Of a DNA stretch of 64,000 bases, positions 26,867 through 34,928 are shown piece by piece (position 1 is the first letter of the stretch; each line of letters starts with the position of its first letter). The notes under the pieces were generated by a model. That model did no database searches. It saw only the letters and a program-made list of their open reading frames with translations, and had not been told where the DNA came from. This stretch comes from Solilutibacter pythonis. Its GTDB lineage: Bacteria > Pseudomonadota > Gammaproteobacteria > Xanthomonadales > Xanthomonadaceae. The position numbers and the translations under genes are program-made. The stretch spans positions 62,001 to 126,000 of the forward strand of contig NZ_RFLY01000008.1 in the NCBI RefSeq assembly GCF_003697345.1, in the 5' to 3' direction.

Positions 26867-27213
26867 GTTGCGGATACCGGGGAAAGCTTGAAGTCGTGTT
26901 AAGAGCCTGAGGAAGAACTCCTTCGGACCAAGAGTTCCCTTCCTGGAGCCGCGTGTCGATCGAACGCATTACCGCAGCCCGATGTTGCTTCGCCACAATG
27001 AAACTCATCGTTCAATTCGCTCACTCGCGATCAGGGCGCGCAGACATTACGTATTCAGCATATGTTTTGATTAGCCGCCCCCCCCTATTTATCAAGTCAG
27101 GGTTGCAAGTGTGAGAACAATGTGTCAGACATGATAAACGTTCATTAAATGCCAGGAGTTCATACGGGTTCTTCCCTGGCATGTCCAACTCCGATACATC
27201 CGAAGGGGAAACG
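26867..27213. other. intergenic junction and leader of the broken TonB receptor gene
   Basis: No gene is supported in this 347-base stretch. Composition changes at about 27000 from GC-rich to A/T-rich. It holds an eight-cytosine run (27078-27085) between TTGATT and TATTTA, which could be a promoter with a short 13-base spacer. It also holds an inverted repeat, ATGCCAGG (27149-27156) with CCTGGCAT (27175-27182), in the likely 5' untranslated region. Confidence 0.45.
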
Positions 27214-27833
27214 ATGTCAATTCAACACCTATCCATGAAGCACCACCGTCTCAGCACCGCCTTGGCTTCTGCCTCGCTGATCGGCAACGTCCCGCTACTG
27301 GCGCAAGCCCAAAGCACCACGCACTCCCCCCCCCCCCCCCCAGAAGCAGGAGCGAGAAGAGCCCGCGCGCAAGGGGAACCTCGATACTGTGACGGTCACC
27401 GGCTCACGCATCAAACGTGCCGAAGTGGAAGGCCCTTCGCCAGTGACAGTAATCACTGCCGAACAAATCACCAAGGAAGGCTTCAATACGGTCAATGAGG
27501 TTCTTCAGACATTGACTCAAAACACCGGTTATGGACAAAACGACTTCAGCGCCAGCGGCGGCTTCACACCGAACGCCGCAGTCATCAACCTACGCGGCAT
27601 GGGGCCGGGGCGCACACTTCTGCTGATCAATGGCCGTCGTGCCAACGATTACCCGTTCCCCTACAACGGCCGTAGCAATTTCCAGAATCTCAACAGCATT
27701 CCGGCAGCCGCCGTCGAGCGCATCGAAACCCTGGCTGGCGGCGCATCCGCGATTTACGGTTCCGACGCCGTGGCGGGCGTGATCAACATCATTCTGAAGA
27801 AAAACTTCGAAGGCGACATCATCAAACTAAAAC
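27214..27833 (+). pseudogene. TonB-dependent receptor, N-terminal fragment (frameshifted at poly-C, cut by an ISL3-type element)
   Basis: The gene starts at the ATG at 27214, with GAAGGGG upstream. It encodes a signal peptide (ASASLIGNVPLLAQAQ) and then reaches a 16-base cytosine run. Behind the run the receptor continues in another frame: LDTVTVTGSRIKRAEVEG, then TVITAEQITKEG, VINLRGMGPGRTLLLINGRR and AIYGSDAVAGVINIILKK, the plug domain of a receptor common in Xanthomonadaceae. One C fewer (15) would restore the frame. The coding sequence then stops inside the left end of the mobile element; the missing middle is not in the window. C-terminal part: 30381-31568. Confidence 0.85.
27326..27341. 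repeat. poly-C tract (16 C) inside a TonB receptor gene
   Basis: Sixteen consecutive cytosines sit in the Pro-coding linker between signal peptide and plug. The upstream frame runs PPPPPEAGARRARAQ into a stop, while the receptor plug follows in the +1 frame. Homopolymers of this length slip during replication and typically switch outer-membrane genes on and off. A sequencing error would look the same. Confidence 0.85.
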
Positions 27834-27857
27834 GGGCATTCGGATTTCGTGATTGAC
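27834..27857 (+). repeat. left terminal inverted repeat
   Basis: Begins GGGCATTCGGATTTCG and matches the right end at 18 of 24 positions. Its inner end (TTGAC) overlaps the -35 of the promoter reading into the cargo genes. Confidence 0.8.
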
Positions 27858-27881
27858 AGCCAGTAGCTACGGATGTACTGT
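27853..27881 (+). promoter_or_regulatory. sigma-70-like promoter at the left transposon end
   Basis: TTGACA (27853-27858), 17 bases, then TACTGT (27876-27881) reads toward the cargo pair, 33 bases before the start at 27914. The perfect -35 lies at the inner edge of the terminal repeat, so it travels with the element. Confidence 0.6.
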
Positions 27882-27913
27882 AAACTCGGATTTATTGATT
27901 GATGGAGTGCGCG

Positions 27914-28117
27914 ATGCAACTCCGGTTGGCTGACTACCCGCAGCTCAGGCTGATCGCATGGAATCGGCGAGACGATGATCTTGTCGATGAAGAGGAGGCG
28001 CTGGCTCTCTATGAGCGCAACTGGTTCTACGTCGATGAGGCGAGCCTTCTTCCGAAGGAGCGACAGTTGATCGACCATCTCGTGCAGGCGGTCGGTAAGG
28101 GAGTGCTGCATGTTTGA
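27914..28117 (+). CDS. small cargo protein, putative antitoxin of the NTase pair
   Basis: A 67-residue acidic protein with segments QLRLADYPQLRLIAWNRRDD and LVDEEEALALYERNWFYVDE, then a helical tail. GGAG six bases upstream of the ATG at 27914 decides the start over the ATG at 27902. Its end overlaps the start of the nucleotidyltransferase gene by eight bases, the usual antitoxin-toxin coupling. Such small proteins precede AbiEii-like nucleotidyltransferases in many genomes. I call it an antitoxin from position only; no DNA-binding motif is obvious. Confidence 0.65.
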   Translation: MQLRLADYPQLRLIAWNRRDDDLVDEEEALALYERNWFYVDEASLLPKERQLIDHLVQAVGKGVLHV

Positions 28118-28826
28118 AAGGCCACACCATCTGCGCATTGCGAAGCTCTTGCAGTTTTTCAACGCCGAACTTCTGCAGGACGCGAAGTGTTACTTCGGCG
28201 GCGGTACGGCCATCGTGCTCTCTTTGGGCGAGTATAGGGAGTCTATTGATGTTGATTTCCTGTGCTCCTCCAAGGAGGGTTTCCGGGTACTTCGCAACAC
28301 CGTGACAATGCAGAGCCTCGGAGCCCTATTGAGGGAGCCCGTTCCGCATCGCCGGGATGTCCGTAGTGAACGTGACAAAATCGCGACGTTCTTGGACGTA
28401 GATGGCGCTCCTGTCAAAGTTGAGTTTCTTCTTGAAGGTAATCTTGAGATCAGTGGCAGCTTTGACCCGGTGTTTCAAGTACCAACCTTGTCGCGCGAGG
28501 ACATGTACGCGACCAAGTTGTTGGCCAATGCGGACCGCGGATTGGACAAGTCCACCTTGAGCCGCGACATCATCGACTTGGCGATGATGATCGACCACTG
28601 GGGCGACATCCCTGAATCCGCATGGACGAAGGCCAAGGCTGCCTACGGGGGACACGTCGTCAGGGCGTACCACAGGTCTTGCGAGTTGATCTGCGACCAG
28701 ACATATCTCATAGGCTGTCTGCGCAAGATGCACATGGAAGAGGGCTTGGTCGAGCGTTTGCCCGAAGTGCTCGAGTGTTCGCCACGATTGGACGCGGACG
28801 ATCATGACAGCGCATGGAAGCCTTAG
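28110..28826 (+). CDS. AbiEii/AbiGii-family nucleotidyltransferase, putative toxin
   Basis: The 238-residue protein has the DNA-polymerase-beta-like nucleotidyltransferase signature of this family: YFGGGTAIVLSLG (GGGTA at 30-34) followed by ESIDVDFL (Asp47, Asp49). The C-terminal motif carries MYATKLLANADRG (Lys136) and LSRDIIDLAMM (Arg152, Asp153, Asp156). Relatives such as AbiEii and MenT transfer nucleotides to tRNA or other targets and block growth when the antitoxin fails. The catalytic residues look intact. The gene is carried inside an ISL3-type element, with the transposase 56 bases downstream. Target and activity are inferred. Confidence 0.82.
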   Translation: MFERPHHLRIAKLLQFFNAELLQDAKCYFGGGTAIVLSLGEYRESIDVDFLCSSKEGFRVLRNTVTMQSLGALLREPVPHRRDVRSERDKIATFLDVDGAPVKVEFLLEGNLEISGSFDPVFQVPTLSREDMYATKLLANADRGLDKSTLSRDIIDLAMMIDHWGDIPESAWTKAKAAYGGHVVRAYHRSCELICDQTYLIGCLRKMHMEEGLVERLPEVLECSPRLDADDHDSAWKP

Positions 28827-28882
28827 CCTTGGAGATTCGGGCGTCGGCTTCGCCGCTGACCTGATCGGCTACGGGCGTAAGC

Positions 28883-30073
28883 ATGCCCGCCAATATCCTG
28901 AACCTCCCCTCCCACCGTGTAACGCGGATCGAGGAAGGCGAGCACGACTACCATATCTACGCCGAGGTCGTGCAATCCGTACCGGCCTGCATCCATTGCC
29001 AGTCCGATGAACTGGTCAGGTTCGGACGGCACGAGCGGCACATCAAAGACTTGCCGATGCACGCCCGCCGGGTAGGTCTCTACATCGACACCCGGCGTTT
29101 CCTGTGCCGGAGCTGCGGCAAGACCTTCTACGAGGCCCTGCCGGAAGTGGCTGATGGCCGTGGCCTGACCGCCCGACTGGCCCGCTGGATCGGCCAGCAA
29201 AGCCCCAAGCGACCGTTCCTGTCGATCTCGGATGAGACCGGCATCGACGAGAAGACCGTCCGCAACATCTTCCACGACTACATCAACGAGTTGGAGGCAC
29301 AGGTGCAGTTCGAGACGCCCAAGATCATGAGCATCGACGAAATTCACCTGATACGGCCACGCTGTGTCATCTCCAACATCGGCAACAACACGCTGGTCGA
29401 TCTTCTGCCGAACCGTAACAAGGAAACGGTGGCGAAGTACCTGTCCAAGATGGATCGCCGCGACAAGGTTCAGGTGGTCGCGATGGATATGTGGACTCCC
29501 TACCGCGACGCGGTGGAAGCGGTATTGCCAAAAGCGATCATCGTCATCGACAAGTTCCACGTCGTGCGCATGGCGAACGAGGCTGTTGAGCGGGCGCGCA
29601 AAGCGTTGCGTGCCGCGCTGACGCCCGCGCAGTGGCGCGGGCTGATGCACGACCGCTTCGTGCTCTTGAAGCGTCAGTGCGACCTAACGGACAAGGACCG
29701 TCTCAACATCGACGGCTGGACCAAAAACTACCCTGCGCTGGGCGATGCCTACCGCGCCAAGGAGGCGTTCTACGGCATCTACGACGCTCAGACGTCTGAG
29801 GAGGCCGTTCGGCGCTATGCGGCGTGGGAGCAGGCTCTCACGTCCGAGATCAGACTGTACTTCGCCGATCTACTGTGGGCATGGTCGAACTGGCAGCCGC
29901 ACATCCTTAACTACTTCTACCGTCGCGTGACGAACGCCTACACCGAGAGCCTGAACAACCTGATCCGGGTCATGAACCGGCTGGGACGCGGCTACAGCTT
30001 CGAGGCGTTGCGGGCCAAGATTCTGTTCACCGAGGGTGTACACAAGCACACGTTATCCCGGCCCAAGTTCTAG
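28883..30073 (+). CDS. tnpA: ISL3-family transposase, interrupted by an in-frame TAG near its C-terminus
   Basis: A DDE transposase. Residues 36-78 form a zinc finger (CIHC, then CRSC). Catalytic residues appear in MSIDEIHLI, VIDKFHVVRMANEA and NAYTESLNNLIRVMNRLGRG. The frame stops at TAG (30071-30073) after TLSRPKF. The same frame is then open for 62 further codons to a TGA at 30257-30259. This continuation ends in NYGVDIELLTRLLERGEL, which I recognise as the normal ISL3 transposase C-terminus. The intact gene would be 28883-30259 (458 codons plus stop). The copy is thus either inactivated by a point mutation or dependent on readthrough. Confidence 0.87.
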   Translation: MPANILNLPSHRVTRIEEGEHDYHIYAEVVQSVPACIHCQSDELVRFGRHERHIKDLPMHARRVGLYIDTRRFLCRSCGKTFYEALPEVADGRGLTARLARWIGQQSPKRPFLSISDETGIDEKTVRNIFHDYINELEAQVQFETPKIMSIDEIHLIRPRCVISNIGNNTLVDLLPNRNKETVAKYLSKMDRRDKVQVVAMDMWTPYRDAVEAVLPKAIIVIDKFHVVRMANEAVERARKALRAALTPAQWRGLMHDRFVLLKRQCDLTDKDRLNIDGWTKNYPALGDAYRAKEAFYGIYDAQTSEEAVRRYAAWEQALTSEIRLYFADLLWAWSNWQPHILNYFYRRVTNAYTESLNNLIRVMNRLGRGYSFEALRAKILFTEGVHKHTLSRPKF

Positions 30074-30356
30074 CGGCGACCCTCAAAGTCCGAATTTGAA
30101 GCTCCAGCTTTCAAGCGGATATACCGGGAAGAAGATGCCATCGTCGGCGATGCGTCGCCACCTATAGCGTTCGATCCAGACAGGCACCCCAGTGCACCGA
30201 AGAACTACGGCGTGGACATCGAGTTGCTGACCCGGTTGTTGGAACGAGGTGAACTTTGAACCGGATCGGCACTGCTTACCGACATCCGTAAGCAATGGTA
30301 AGTAGCTTGGGATCAATCCCGGGGGTCAAGCAGCTTGCCGCGCTATTGAGGCCCGG

Positions 30357-30380
30357 ATCAACCATCAATTCCGAATACCC
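30357..30380 (-). repeat. right terminal inverted repeat
   Basis: Read on the minus strand from 30380 it begins GGGTATTCGGAATTGATGG, matching the left end at 18 of 24 positions. The receptor reading frame resumes with the next base, 30381. Confidence 0.8.
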
Positions 30381-31568
30381 GAAATCTATAACCTGACTGG
30401 CACAGGAGGCGGTGGCAAGCGCTCACGCTATGCCGCTGGTATCGAGTTCAGTATCCCGCTGACCTCCATGCTGCTCGCAAGCGTAGCCGGACGCTACGAC
30501 AAATACGATGACATCACCAACGTCAACGACGCCCGTACTTGGGGCTTGGGCCTTGAATTCCGTCCGTTCAACAACTTTCTGCTGCGTGGCAACCTCAGCA
30601 CCAGCTTCAAGGCGCCGGACATGCACTACGTATTCTCCGAACGCAGCGGCAGCTTCGGCAGAATTACCGACTATTACCGCTGCTATCTGAACAACATCAG
30701 CCCAGACCCCACCGTCTGCGGCGGTTCTGGCGGCAGGTACAGCTATCAGGTCTTCACCACCTCCCAAGGTCAACCAAGCCTGCGCGAGGAAACCGGTCGG
30801 TCCGCAACCGTTGGTTTCGTCTGGGACATCACCGATGGTTTGTCCACCTCACTCGACTGGTACCGCATTGACCTGAATGATGTCGTCAGCGTACAAAGCG
30901 GGAGTTCCATTCTGGAGGCGGAACTGGGTTGCAATACCGGCTTGTACCCCAAGGGCGAACCGTATCCATTCGCCATCGGCTCGGAGTTTTGCAACGCAAC
31001 CCTGCCACGCATCAGTCGCGATGCCAATGGTACGATCACGGAAATCCGCAGCGGCCCAATCAACCTGGCCTATGTCGGCACCAAGGGCCTGGACGGCACT
31101 ATCCGCTACCGCTTCCACACCGAACGTTTCGGAACCTTCAACACGTCGGTAACGTGGTCTCACGTACTGAGCCAGAAAGACCGCGCCACGCCTGCTTCCG
31201 CGACCCGGGATTATCGCGACCTGAATTCCAATGCGGGCTTCCGCAGCCGCGTCCGCGCCAGCCTGACCTGGAACAAGGACAGTTGGGATTCCACCGTATT
31301 CATGAACCGCCTGGGCAGCTTCCCGATCTGGCGGACTTCAGTGGCCGACGCCTATGGCTACAACCGGCGAATCGCACCGTTCATCGTCTGGAATATCAGC
31401 GTTGGCAAACGCTTCAACGACCGCTTCGGCATGCGCCTGAATGTCAATAACGTGTTCGACAGGATTCATCCCAACGATCCGACATTCAACTCCTACCCTT
31501 ACTTCTGGAGTTCTTACGACGCGCTGGGGCGTCGGGTTGGGCTGGAATTCACTTACAAGCTCAATTGA
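30381..31568 (+). pseudogene. TonB-dependent receptor, C-terminal barrel fragment
   Basis: Directly after the right transposon end the frame reads EIYNLTGTGGGGKRSRYAAG and continues through barrel strands (FRPFNNFLLRGNLSTSFKAP, GFVWDITDGLSTSLDWYRID, LNVNNVFDRIHP) to the end YDALGRRVGLEFTYKLN. These are hallmarks of the same receptor class as the fragment at 27214. The remnant has about 395 residues, no start codon and no signal peptide. The receptor's remaining plug and first barrel strands are absent, so the gene cannot be repaired by excision of the element alone. Confidence 0.88.
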
Positions 31569-31858
31569 TCGCCCTGTGACCAACAAGGCCCGGCAATCAC
31601 CGGGCCTTGCTCTATCGCCGTAACGATACCCACTGAACAGCGATCAACGGCTTAAAATCCGCTAGCCGACACATCGACATCCTCACTACCGCGGTGATGG
31701 CATGGTCAACATCACGGTGTATTCACACCCAACCCCCACTGGACGTTGAAGCCGACATGCTGCATCGCAACTTTCCCCCATGTGGCCCGGCATGGGATAT
31801 AAACGTCATCCGCTGGCCATCACCATTGGCGGCCCACACAGGAGCAGGAGAAAAGAAA
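31569..31858. other. 290-base interval between receptor remnant and DUF2147 gene
   Basis: Contains the hairpin at 31584-31609 and then no supported gene. A frame upstream of the DUF2147 start is open, but its codons look non-coding. The promoter of the DUF2147 gene should lie in the last 150 bases; AGGAGCAGGAG just before 31859 is its ribosome-binding region. Confidence 0.5.
31584..31609 (+). terminator. terminator hairpin after the TonB receptor gene
   Basis: CAAGGCCCGG (31584-31593) pairs with CCGGGCCTTG (31600-31609) over a six-base loop, 15 bases past the receptor stop. The tail (CTCTATC) is only weakly T-rich. Confidence 0.6.
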
Positions 31859-32284
31859 ATGCGCAAGACCCTATTTGTACTCACGCTCGGCCTCGCCGCC
31901 ATGCCCATGCTGGCATCGGCCCAGCAGTCGCCAGTCGGCAAGTGGAGGACCCTTGATGACGAAACCCGTAAGCCGATGACCGTGGTCGAGGTCTACGAGG
32001 CCCAGAACGGTACGCTGGCGGCCAAGATCGTGGAGAACATCGCCGCGCCGCCCACATGCACCAAGTGCAGCGGTAAGGACAAGGGCAAATCGATCATCGG
32101 CATGCCGGTACTGTGGAACCTGAAGAACAAGAACGGCGTCTGGGGCGATGGCAACGGACTGAAGCCTTCCACGGGCGACACCTTCCGTGCCAAATCGGTC
32201 GTCGTGACCGATGGCGGCAGGAAGCTGGAAGTGACCGGCTGCAAGGCGATTTTCTGTCGCACGGCCACTTGGCTACGTAATTGA
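31859..32284 (+). CDS. exported DUF2147 protein
   Basis: The 141-residue product has a cleavable signal peptide (LFVLTLGLAAMPMLASAQQ). It continues as a DUF2147 domain: SPVGKWRTLDDETRKPMTVV, IVENIAAPP, CTKCSGKDKGKSIIGMPVLW and KLEVTGCKAIFCRTATWLR. It is periplasmic. The family is a small lipocalin-like barrel of unknown function often near surface or PHB-related genes; no role can be assigned from context. The start at 31859 is fixed by the signal peptide and the ribosome-binding site. Confidence 0.85.
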   Translation: MRKTLFVLTLGLAAMPMLASAQQSPVGKWRTLDDETRKPMTVVEVYEAQNGTLAAKIVENIAAPPTCTKCSGKDKGKSIIGMPVLWNLKNKNGVWGDGNGLKPSTGDTFRAKSVVVTDGGRKLEVTGCKAIFCRTATWLRN

Positions 32285-32308
32285 TCGTCGCTTCAATGCG
32301 CGGCACGT

Positions 32309-32339
32309 CGAAGGCCCGGGCAACCGGGCCTTCGTTTTT
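32309..32339 (+). terminator. terminator of the DUF2147 gene
   Basis: CGAAGGCCCGG (32309-32319) pairs with CCGGGCCTTCG (32324-32334) and is followed by TTTTT, a textbook intrinsic terminator. Confidence 0.85.
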
Positions 32340-32392
32340 AGTGCGGGCAAGGCCCATGCGATAATTCCCGCCCGTTTTCGCCACCTGTCGCC

Positions 32393-34444
32393 ATGTCCCG
32401 CCAAGCCCTCGTCACCTGTGCCCTGCCCTACGCCAATGGGCCGCTGCATCTCGGCCATCTGGTCGGTTACATCCAGGCCGACGTGTGGGTGCGGGCGCGG
32501 CGCATGGCCGGCGATACCGTGCATTTCGTCTGCGCCGACGACACCCACGGCACGCCGATCATGCTGGCGGCGGAAAAGGCCGGCACCTCGCCCGAAGCCT
32601 TCATCGCCGACATCCAGGCCGGGCATGAGGCGGATTTCGCCGCGTTCCACGTCGATTTCGATCATTACGATTCCACCAACTCGGCGCGCAACCGGGCGTT
32701 GACCGAGGCGATCTACGCGCGGCTGGAAGCCAGCGGCCACATCGGCAGGCGCACGGTGTCGCAGTTGTTCGATCCCGAGCGCGGCATGTTCCTGCCCGAC
32801 CGCTACGTCAAGGGCATCTGCCCGAACTGCGAGGCGCCCGACCAGTACGGCGACAACTGCGAGGTCTGCGGCGCGACCTATTCGCCCACCGATCTGAAGG
32901 CGCCGAAGTCGGTGGTGTCCGGCGCCACGCCGGTGCTGCGCGATTCCGAGCATTACTTCTTCGAGCTGGGCCAGTTCGAGGATTTCCTGCGCGAGTGGCT
33001 CAGGGGCGATGTCGCCGTGCCGGGCGTCAAGGCCAAACTGGGCGAGTGGCTCGCGGGCGAGGGCGGGCTGCGCGCCTGGGACATTTCTCGCGATGCGCCT
33101 TACTTCGGATTCGAAATTCCCGGCGCGCCGGGCAAGTATTTCTACGTCTGGCTGGATGCGCCAATCGGCTACCTTTCCAGCTTCCAGGCGCTGTGCGAGC
33201 GCGATGGCATCGGCTTCGATGCTTTCCTCACACCCGATGGCGATGCCGAAATGCACCACTTCATCGGCAAAGACATCGTCAACTTCCACGGCCTGTTCTG
33301 GCCGGCCCTGCTGCATGGCGCCGGCCACCGCACGCCGACGCGGCTGCACGTCAACGGCTACCTGACCGTCGATGGCGCGAAGATGTCGAAATCGCGCGGC
33401 ACTTTCGTGATGGCGCGTAGCTGGCTCGATCACGGCCTTGCGCCCGAGGCGCTGCGTTACTACTTCGCGGCCAAGACCTCGGGCGGCGTGGACGATCTCG
33501 ATCTCAACCTCGCCGACTTCGTGCAGCGGGTGAACAGCGACATCGTAGGCAAGTTCGTCAATCTCGCCAGCCGCTGCGCCGGCTTCATCGAGAAGCGCTT
33601 CGGCGGCGAACTGGCCGCTGCGCTGCCGGAGCCGGCGATGTACGCGCGTTTCGTCGAAGCCCTGGAAGACATCCGAACCGCCTACGCCGGCAACGACGCC
33701 GCGCAAGTGCTGCGCCTGACGATGCTGCTGGCCGACGAAGCCAACAAGTACATCGACGAAAAGAAGCCGTGGGTGATCGCCAAGCAGGAAGGCGGCGATG
33801 CCGAATTGCAGGCGGTCTGCACGCAGGGGCTGAACCTGTTCCGCGTGCTGGCGCTGGCCTTGGCGCCGGTGCTGCCCGCCACCGCCGCGCGCGTATCCGC
33901 GTTCATGGGCGCGCCGCTGGCGGATTGGCGCGATTGCGATGCCGCGCTGCTCGCGCGTCGCATCGAAACCTATCAGCCGTTGTTCACCCGCATCGACCCT
34001 AAACACATTGACGCCATGACCGAAGCCAGCAAGGAAACCCTGAAGTCCGCCACCGCGACCAGTGCGGCCAAACCCGCGCCCGCCGCCGCGAAAACGGCTG
34101 AAAACGCCGTGGAATACATCGGTATCGAGGATTTCGCCAAGCTCGATCTCCGCATCGGCCGGGTGCTGGAGTGCGGCTTCGTGGAAGGCTCGGACAAGTT
34201 GCTGCGCTTCCTGCTCGACGCCGGCGAGCTCGGCCAGCGGCAAATCTTCTCGGGCATCCGCGCAAGCTATACCGAGCCGGAAAAGCTCGTCGGCCGCCAT
34301 GTGGTGTTCATCGCCAACCTCGCCCCGCGCAAGATGCGTTTCGGCCTCAGCGAGGGGATGATCCTGTCCGCCGGCTTCGATGGCGGCGCGCTGGCGCTGC
34401 TGGATGCCGATGCCGGCGCGCAGCCCGGCATGCCGGTGCGCTGA
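32393..34444 (+). CDS. metG: methionyl-tRNA synthetase
   Basis: A class I synthetase of 683 residues charging tRNA-Met. HIGH appears as [15 protein letters not shown] and KMSKS as [11 protein letters not shown]. The zinc knuckle is [20 protein letters not shown]. After a Pro/Ala/Lys linker (around 540-570) comes the C-terminal EMAPII-like tRNA-binding domain ([33 protein letters not shown]), used for dimerisation as in E. coli. Length is normal. Confidence 0.97.
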   Translation: MSRQALVTCALPYANGPLHLGHLVGYIQADVWVRARRMAGDTVHFVCADDTHGTPIMLAAEKAGTSPEAFIADIQAGHEADFAAFHVDFDHYDSTNSARNRALTEAIYARLEASGHIGRRTVSQLFDPERGMFLPDRYVKGICPNCEAPDQYGDNCEVCGATYSPTDLKAPKSVVSGATPVLRDSEHYFFELGQFEDFLREWLRGDVAVPGVKAKLGEWLAGEGGLRAWDISRDAPYFGFEIPGAPGKYFYVWLDAPIGYLSSFQALCERDGIGFDAFLTPDGDAEMHHFIGKDIVNFHGLFWPALLHGAGHRTPTRLHVNGYLTVDGAKMSKSRGTFVMARSWLDHGLAPEALRYYFAAKTSGGVDDLDLNLADFVQRVNSDIVGKFVNLASRCAGFIEKRFGGELAAALPEPAMYARFVEALEDIRTAYAGNDAAQVLRLTMLLADEANKYIDEKKPWVIAKQEGGDAELQAVCTQGLNLFRVLALALAPVLPATAARVSAFMGAPLADWRDCDAALLARRIETYQPLFTRIDPKHIDAMTEASKETLKSATATSAAKPAPAAAKTAENAVEYIGIEDFAKLDLRIGRVLECGFVEGSDKLLRFLLDAGELGQRQIFSGIRASYTEPEKLVGRHVVFIANLAPRKMRFGLSEGMILSAGFDGGALALLDADAGAQPGMPVR

Positions 34445-34901
34445 TCCCGGCACCGGATTTTTCCGGCCGCCCGCGATACAGGCCGAAGCCATCCATACGC
34501 CACTGGTCGAGCGCATAGACCGCCTGCTGCCGCAGACGCAATGCGGCCAGTGCGGCTACGAGGGCTGTCGCCCGTATGCCGAAGCCCTGGCGCGCGGCGA
34601 AGCCGACATCGACCACTGCCCGCCCGGCGGCGACGCCGGCGCGCGCGCGCTGGCGAAGCTGCTCGGCGTAACGGCGAAACCTTACGACCGCGCGCGAGGC
34701 GAGCACAGGCCGGGCATCGTGGCGCGGGTCGTCGAGGCCGATTGCATCGGCTGCACCAAGTGCATCCAGGCCTGTCCGGTCGATGCCATCATTGGCGCAT
34801 CGAAGTTGATGCACGTCGTCATCGCACCGCTGTGCACCGGTTGCGAACTGTGCGTGCCGCCCTGCCCGGTCGATTGCATCGTGATGGATCCCTCGCCCTG
34901 A
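34410..34901 (+). CDS. rnfB: RnfB-like ferredoxin-domain protein
   Basis: An Fe-S protein with the Fe4S domain of RnfB/RsxB ([20 protein letters not shown], then a Cys in DHCPPGGD) and two 4Fe-4S clusters ([15 protein letters not shown] and [15 protein letters not shown]). The N-terminal membrane helix of true RnfB subunits is missing. No clear start exists after metG: the nearest ATGs (34404, 34410) lie inside the end of metG, giving a 35-base overlap. Short soluble RnfB-like proteins of this kind occur alone, without rnfACDGE, in Xanthomonadaceae, as here. Partner proteins are unknown. Confidence 0.8.
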   Translation: MPARSPACRCADPGTGFFRPPAIQAEAIHTPLVERIDRLLPQTQCGQCGYEGCRPYAEALARGEADIDHCPPGGDAGARALAKLLGVTAKPYDRARGEHRPGIVARVVEADCIGCTKCIQACPVDAIIGASKLMHVVIAPLCTGCELCVPPCPVDCIVMDPSP

Positions 34902-34928
34902 ACCTGGGCGAGGCATCCGGCGGCCGCC

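Larger units (their letters stand above)
27834..30380 (+). mobile_element. ISL3-type transposon (about 2.55 kb) with a nucleotidyltransferase toxin-antitoxin-like cargo
   Basis: Terminal inverted repeats bound the element: left GGGCATTCGGATTTCGTGAT (from 27834) and right, read inward on the minus strand, GGGTATTCGGAATTGATGGT (from 30380). They match at 18 of the first 24 positions. Inside are a small ORF, an AbiEii-like gene and an ISL3-family transposase, all on the plus strand. The flanking octamers (ACTAAAAC left, GAAATCTA right) are not a target duplication. The receptor gene also lacks its middle, so insertion was accompanied or followed by a deletion. Confidence 0.82.

Noticed and set aside
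28826-28882. Alternative left end of the insertion sequence just before the transposase
   Set aside because: Only an ATTCGG core matches the right repeat, whereas the end at 27834 matches 18 of 24 positions.
30083-30316. Minus-strand ORF downstream of the transposase
   Set aside because: The plus strand there continues the transposase reading frame with a family-like C-terminus, so the minus frame is a shadow.
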